9,038 nucleotides of DNA from Deltaproteobacteria bacterium. Lineage in GTDB: Bacteria > Desulfobacterota > Desulfobacteria > Desulfobacterales > JAFDHS01. The position numbers were made by a program, and so were the translations under genes. The notes below the pieces were generated by a model. That model was not told where the DNA came from. It was given only the letters and a program-made list of their open reading frames with translations, and searched no databases. Positions 7,467 to 9,038 of this stretch are shown in pieces (within the stretch, counting starts at the first letter, position 1; each line of letters starts with the position of its first letter). The stretch lies in contig JAFDHS010000048.1 of assembly GCA_019308655.1 (NCBI GenBank), positions 1 to 9,038 of the forward strand, read 5' to 3'.

Positions 7467-7491
7467 AGCGGCGGAAGAATTAAGAAAATGA
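7437..7491 (+). other. Out-of-frame 3' end of hemB (lost C-terminus)
   Basis: Read in the frame that includes the ATG at 7441, this stretch encodes ADMILTYFALEAAEELRK and ends with TGA at 7489-7491. This is the standard HemB C-terminus (compare GADLIFSYFALDLAEK in E. coli). Its TGA overlaps the ahbD ATG as ATGA (7488-7491), a usual translational coupling arrangement. Removing four bases within 7428-7433 restores AGAD and joins it to the upstream hemB frame; removing one base restores the frame but leaves an extra residue. Confidence 0.85.
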
Positions 7492-8585
7492 AACCAATCG
7501 AAGCAAACAAAACTTCCCATCCACACAAGGGAAAAGACAATTCCACGTTACGGCTCGTTGCATGGGAGACCACCCGCAACTGCAACCTTTCCTGCATCCA
7601 CTGCCGGGCAGCAGCAACCCAGGGTCCATACTCCGGCGAACTTGATACGGAAAGTTCTTTTCGCCTTCTGGACCAGATTGCCCAGGTCGGTCAACCGATT
7701 ATTATCCTGACGGGCGGAGAGCCTCTGCTTCGGCAAGATATTTTTGAAATCTCAGCCTACGGAACAAAAAAAGGCCTTAAAATGGTTATGGCCCCTAACG
7801 GGACAATGATCACGGAAAGCAACGCAAAACAAATGGCTGATGCCGGTATTAAAAGGATAAGTATCAGCATAGACGGTGCCGAAAAAGAGAGCCATGACAG
7901 CTTCAGGGGCGTTAAGGGGGCCTTTGAGGGTGCACTTCGCGGCATTCAACTGGCAAAGGAAGCCGGAATAGAATTTCAAGTCAACACTACCATTACCAAA
8001 ACGAATCTCGACCAGATCCCAAAAATCCAGGATCTTGCCATAGAATTAGGCGCCGTCGCCCATCATATTTTTCTCCTGGTTCCGACGGGCCGCGGCAAAT
8101 ATATTGTAGACCAGGAAATAACGGCGGCTGAATATGAAAGCACATTGAACTGGTTTTATGACCAAAGGGGAAAGACCCCGCTGCAACTCAAGGCAACCTG
8201 TGCACCGCATTACTACCGCATACTCAGACAAAGGGCAAAACAAGAGGGAAAAACCGTTTCCTACAAAACACACGGCATGGATGCCGTTACAAGAGGTTGT
8301 TTGGGGGGAACGGGCTTTTGTTTCATTTCCCATACCGGAATTGTACAACCGTGCGGTTTTCTCGACTTGAATTGCGGAGATGTCACAAAAAAATCATTCG
8401 GAGATATCTGGAACCATTCCGACGTCTTTTTGTCCCTGCGCAATTATGACAATCTGAAAGGCAAATGCGGAAAGTGCGAATTCAAAAGGGTCTGCGGCGG
8501 CTGCAGGGCAAGAGCTTATGAGGCAACGGGTGATTATCTGGCAGAAGAACCCCTGTGCAGTTATCAGCCGGTTTCTACAAAGTAA
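7488..8585 (+). CDS. ahbD: Fe-coproporphyrin III decarboxylase / heme b synthase AhbD (radical SAM)
   Basis: Last enzyme of the siroheme-dependent heme route: it oxidatively decarboxylates two propionates of Fe-coproporphyrin III to the vinyl groups of heme b. The 365 residues open with a short polar leader, then LRLVAWETTRNCNLSCIHCRA carrying the radical SAM cysteines 32, 36, 39, then GGEP (76-79), APNGT (102-106), ISIDG (126-130) and VPTGRG (198-203), all typical of the AhbD/NirJ-like group. Nine cysteines near the C-terminus (271, 278, 289, 296, 327, 330, 336, 339, 357) would suit two auxiliary [4Fe-4S] clusters in a SPASM-type domain. The ATG at 7488 overlaps the TGA of the restored hemB frame; as the sequence stands, hemB ends 21 bp earlier. 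Its stop codon abuts the 41-nt repeat, so the operon probably ends here. Confidence 0.91.
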   Translation: MKPIEANKTSHPHKGKDNSTLRLVAWETTRNCNLSCIHCRAAATQGPYSGELDTESSFRLLDQIAQVGQPIIILTGGEPLLRQDIFEISAYGTKKGLKMVMAPNGTMITESNAKQMADAGIKRISISIDGAEKESHDSFRGVKGAFEGALRGIQLAKEAGIEFQVNTTITKTNLDQIPKIQDLAIELGAVAHHIFLLVPTGRGKYIVDQEITAAEYESTLNWFYDQRGKTPLQLKATCAPHYYRILRQRAKQEGKTVSYKTHGMDAVTRGCLGGTGFCFISHTGIVQPCGFLDLNCGDVTKKSFGDIWNHSDVFLSLRNYDNLKGKCGKCEFKRVCGGCRARAYEATGDYLAEEPLCSYQPVSTK

Positions 8586-8650
8586 AGTGTGAAGTGCCTA
8601 AAGTGATCTAAAGTGCCTAAAGTTAATGCGTCGCTTCGCTCCGTCTTTTT
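8584..8650 (+). repeat. Composite intergenic repeat, copy B, directly after ahbD
   Basis: Positions 8584-8624 are a perfect 41-nt reverse complement of 5212-5252, overlapping the last two bases of the ahbD stop. The arm has a near 9-10-bp periodicity (CCTAAAGTG, TCTAAAGTG, CCTAAAGTT). It continues into the core GTCGCTTCGCTCCGTC and a T7 run (8646-8652), matching copy A directly at 31 of 34 positions over 8617-8650. Unlike copy A there is no second inverted arm; the hairpin repeat at 8656-8681 follows instead. The T-run could help end the ahb transcript. Confidence 0.85.
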
Positions 8651-8655
8651 TTCCT

Positions 8656-8681
8656 CGTTCCCACGCTCCTGCGTGGGAATG
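8656..8681. repeat. Palindromic CGTTCCCACGC / GCGTGGGAATG repeat
   Basis: TTCCCACGC (8658-8666) pairs exactly with GCGTGGGAA (8671-8679) around a TCCT loop; one G-T and one C-G pair can extend it to 8656-8681. No T-run follows on either strand. The sequence resembles a palindromic intergenic repeat common in bacterial genomes (from memory), and a degenerate half is recognisable in front of pyrD (2011-2024, minus strand). It lies in the 147-bp gap between ahbD and the convergent DUF167 gene. Confidence 0.6.
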
Positions 8682-8732
8682 CATACCGGAGCCAAGTTTA
8701 TCGATCGATTCAAAAAGTGTAAAATCCGAAAA

Positions 8733-9038
8733 TCAGGATGCCAGCGACTCAACCAAGGCCTTGAGATGTTCCTGCTCTTGGACTGAAGCTTTAGCACCTG
8801 AAAAACGGATGAGGATCTGCTTTGTGCGGCTGGTCTGCCCGGATACGATCTCTAAAGAAGATTTTGAAAGGTTAAGCTGTTTTGCCAAATACTTAATACA
8901 CATCTTATTTGCGGAACCATCCACAGGCGGAGCGGTAAGCTTGATTTTAAGGGCATCACCATGAAGTCCCGCTATCATATTCTTTGAGGACCTGGGCAAT
9001 ACAAATATTTTGAAAACAATACCCTGAGGATGGTTCCG
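8733..9038 (-). CDS. DUF167 (YggU/UPF0235) family protein, N-terminus outside the window
   Basis: A small conserved protein of unknown biochemical role. The frame is open to the right edge, with 101 residues visible. A TTG at 8999 is in frame, but the residues upstream of it (NHPQGIVFKIFVLPRSSKN) match the normal start of the family fold, so the true start lies beyond base 9038. The signature segment LHGDALKIKLTAPPVDGSANK and the later EIVSGQTSRTKQILI are characteristic of DUF167. The usual length of about 95-110 residues means only a few are missing. It converges on ahbD across the repeat-filled spacer. In several bacteria this gene lies near yggT or division and proline genes; nothing here tests that. 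Confidence 0.87.
   Translation of the reverse strand, partial: RNHPQGIVFKIFVLPRSSKNMIAGLHGDALKIKLTAPPVDGSANKMCIKYLAKQLNLSKSSLEIVSGQTSRTKQILIRFSGAKASVQEQEHLKALVESLAS

Noticed and set aside
5212..8624. Insertion sequence or composite transposon carrying the ahb genes
   Set aside because: Inverted repeats are present, but there is no transposase or integrase between them, no visible target-site duplication, and the same elements occur elsewhere in the window as ordinary intergenic repeats.
8626..8964. 112-codon plus-strand frame across the repeat and the DUF167 gene
   Set aside because: Its first part translates the repeat and hairpin, and the rest is antisense to a gene with a clear family signature.

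Overview
The window looks like chromosomal DNA of a Gram-negative anaerobe, most likely a Desulfobacterota (deltaproteobacterial) sulfate reducer of the Desulfobacterales type. Three things point there. There is an ahbC-hemB-ahbD cluster of the siroheme-dependent heme pathway. There is an LPS heptose gene (hldD), which implies an outer membrane. The class 1B pyrD, which uses a catalytic Cys, fits an anaerobe. The taxonomic placement is inference from gene content, not a database result.

Layout: (1) 2-1006, the C-terminal part of leuA (+), running in from outside the window. (2) A 12-bp perfect hairpin (1030-1057) between convergent leuA and pyrD. (3) pyrD (1060-1977) and hldD (2059-3018), both on the minus strand, separated by a leader that contains a degenerate dispersed repeat. 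(4) A 310-bp divergent intergenic region (3019-3328). (5) A ClpX-like AAA+ ATPase (3329-5104, +) with no zinc-binding domain and a roughly 160-residue C-terminal extension. (6) A repeat-filled spacer (5105-5302). (7) ahbC-hemB-ahbD (5303-8585, +). (8) A second repeat-filled spacer (8586-8732). (9) A DUF167/YggU-family gene (minus), cut by the right edge.

The metabolic core is heme synthesis. HemB makes porphobilinogen, which leads to siroheme. AhbC and AhbD are radical SAM enzymes that remove the two acetate side chains from 12,18-didecarboxysiroheme and then convert Fe-coproporphyrin III to heme b. The siroheme decarboxylase AhbA/AhbB is not in the window.

The most notable features are: (a) hemB carries three separate lesions: a 15-bp tandem duplication, a missing block of about ten residues just before the first catalytic lysine, and a frameshift near the 3' end that destroys the last barrel strand and an ATGA overlap with ahbD. 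(b) A perfect 41-nt inverted repeat brackets the whole ahb operon (5212-5252 and 8584-8624), inside copies of a composite intergenic repeat that also occurs, degraded, in front of pyrD. (c) The ClpX-like protein keeps the IGF ClpP-docking loop and the GYVG pore loop but has replaced the ClpX N- and C-terminal parts.
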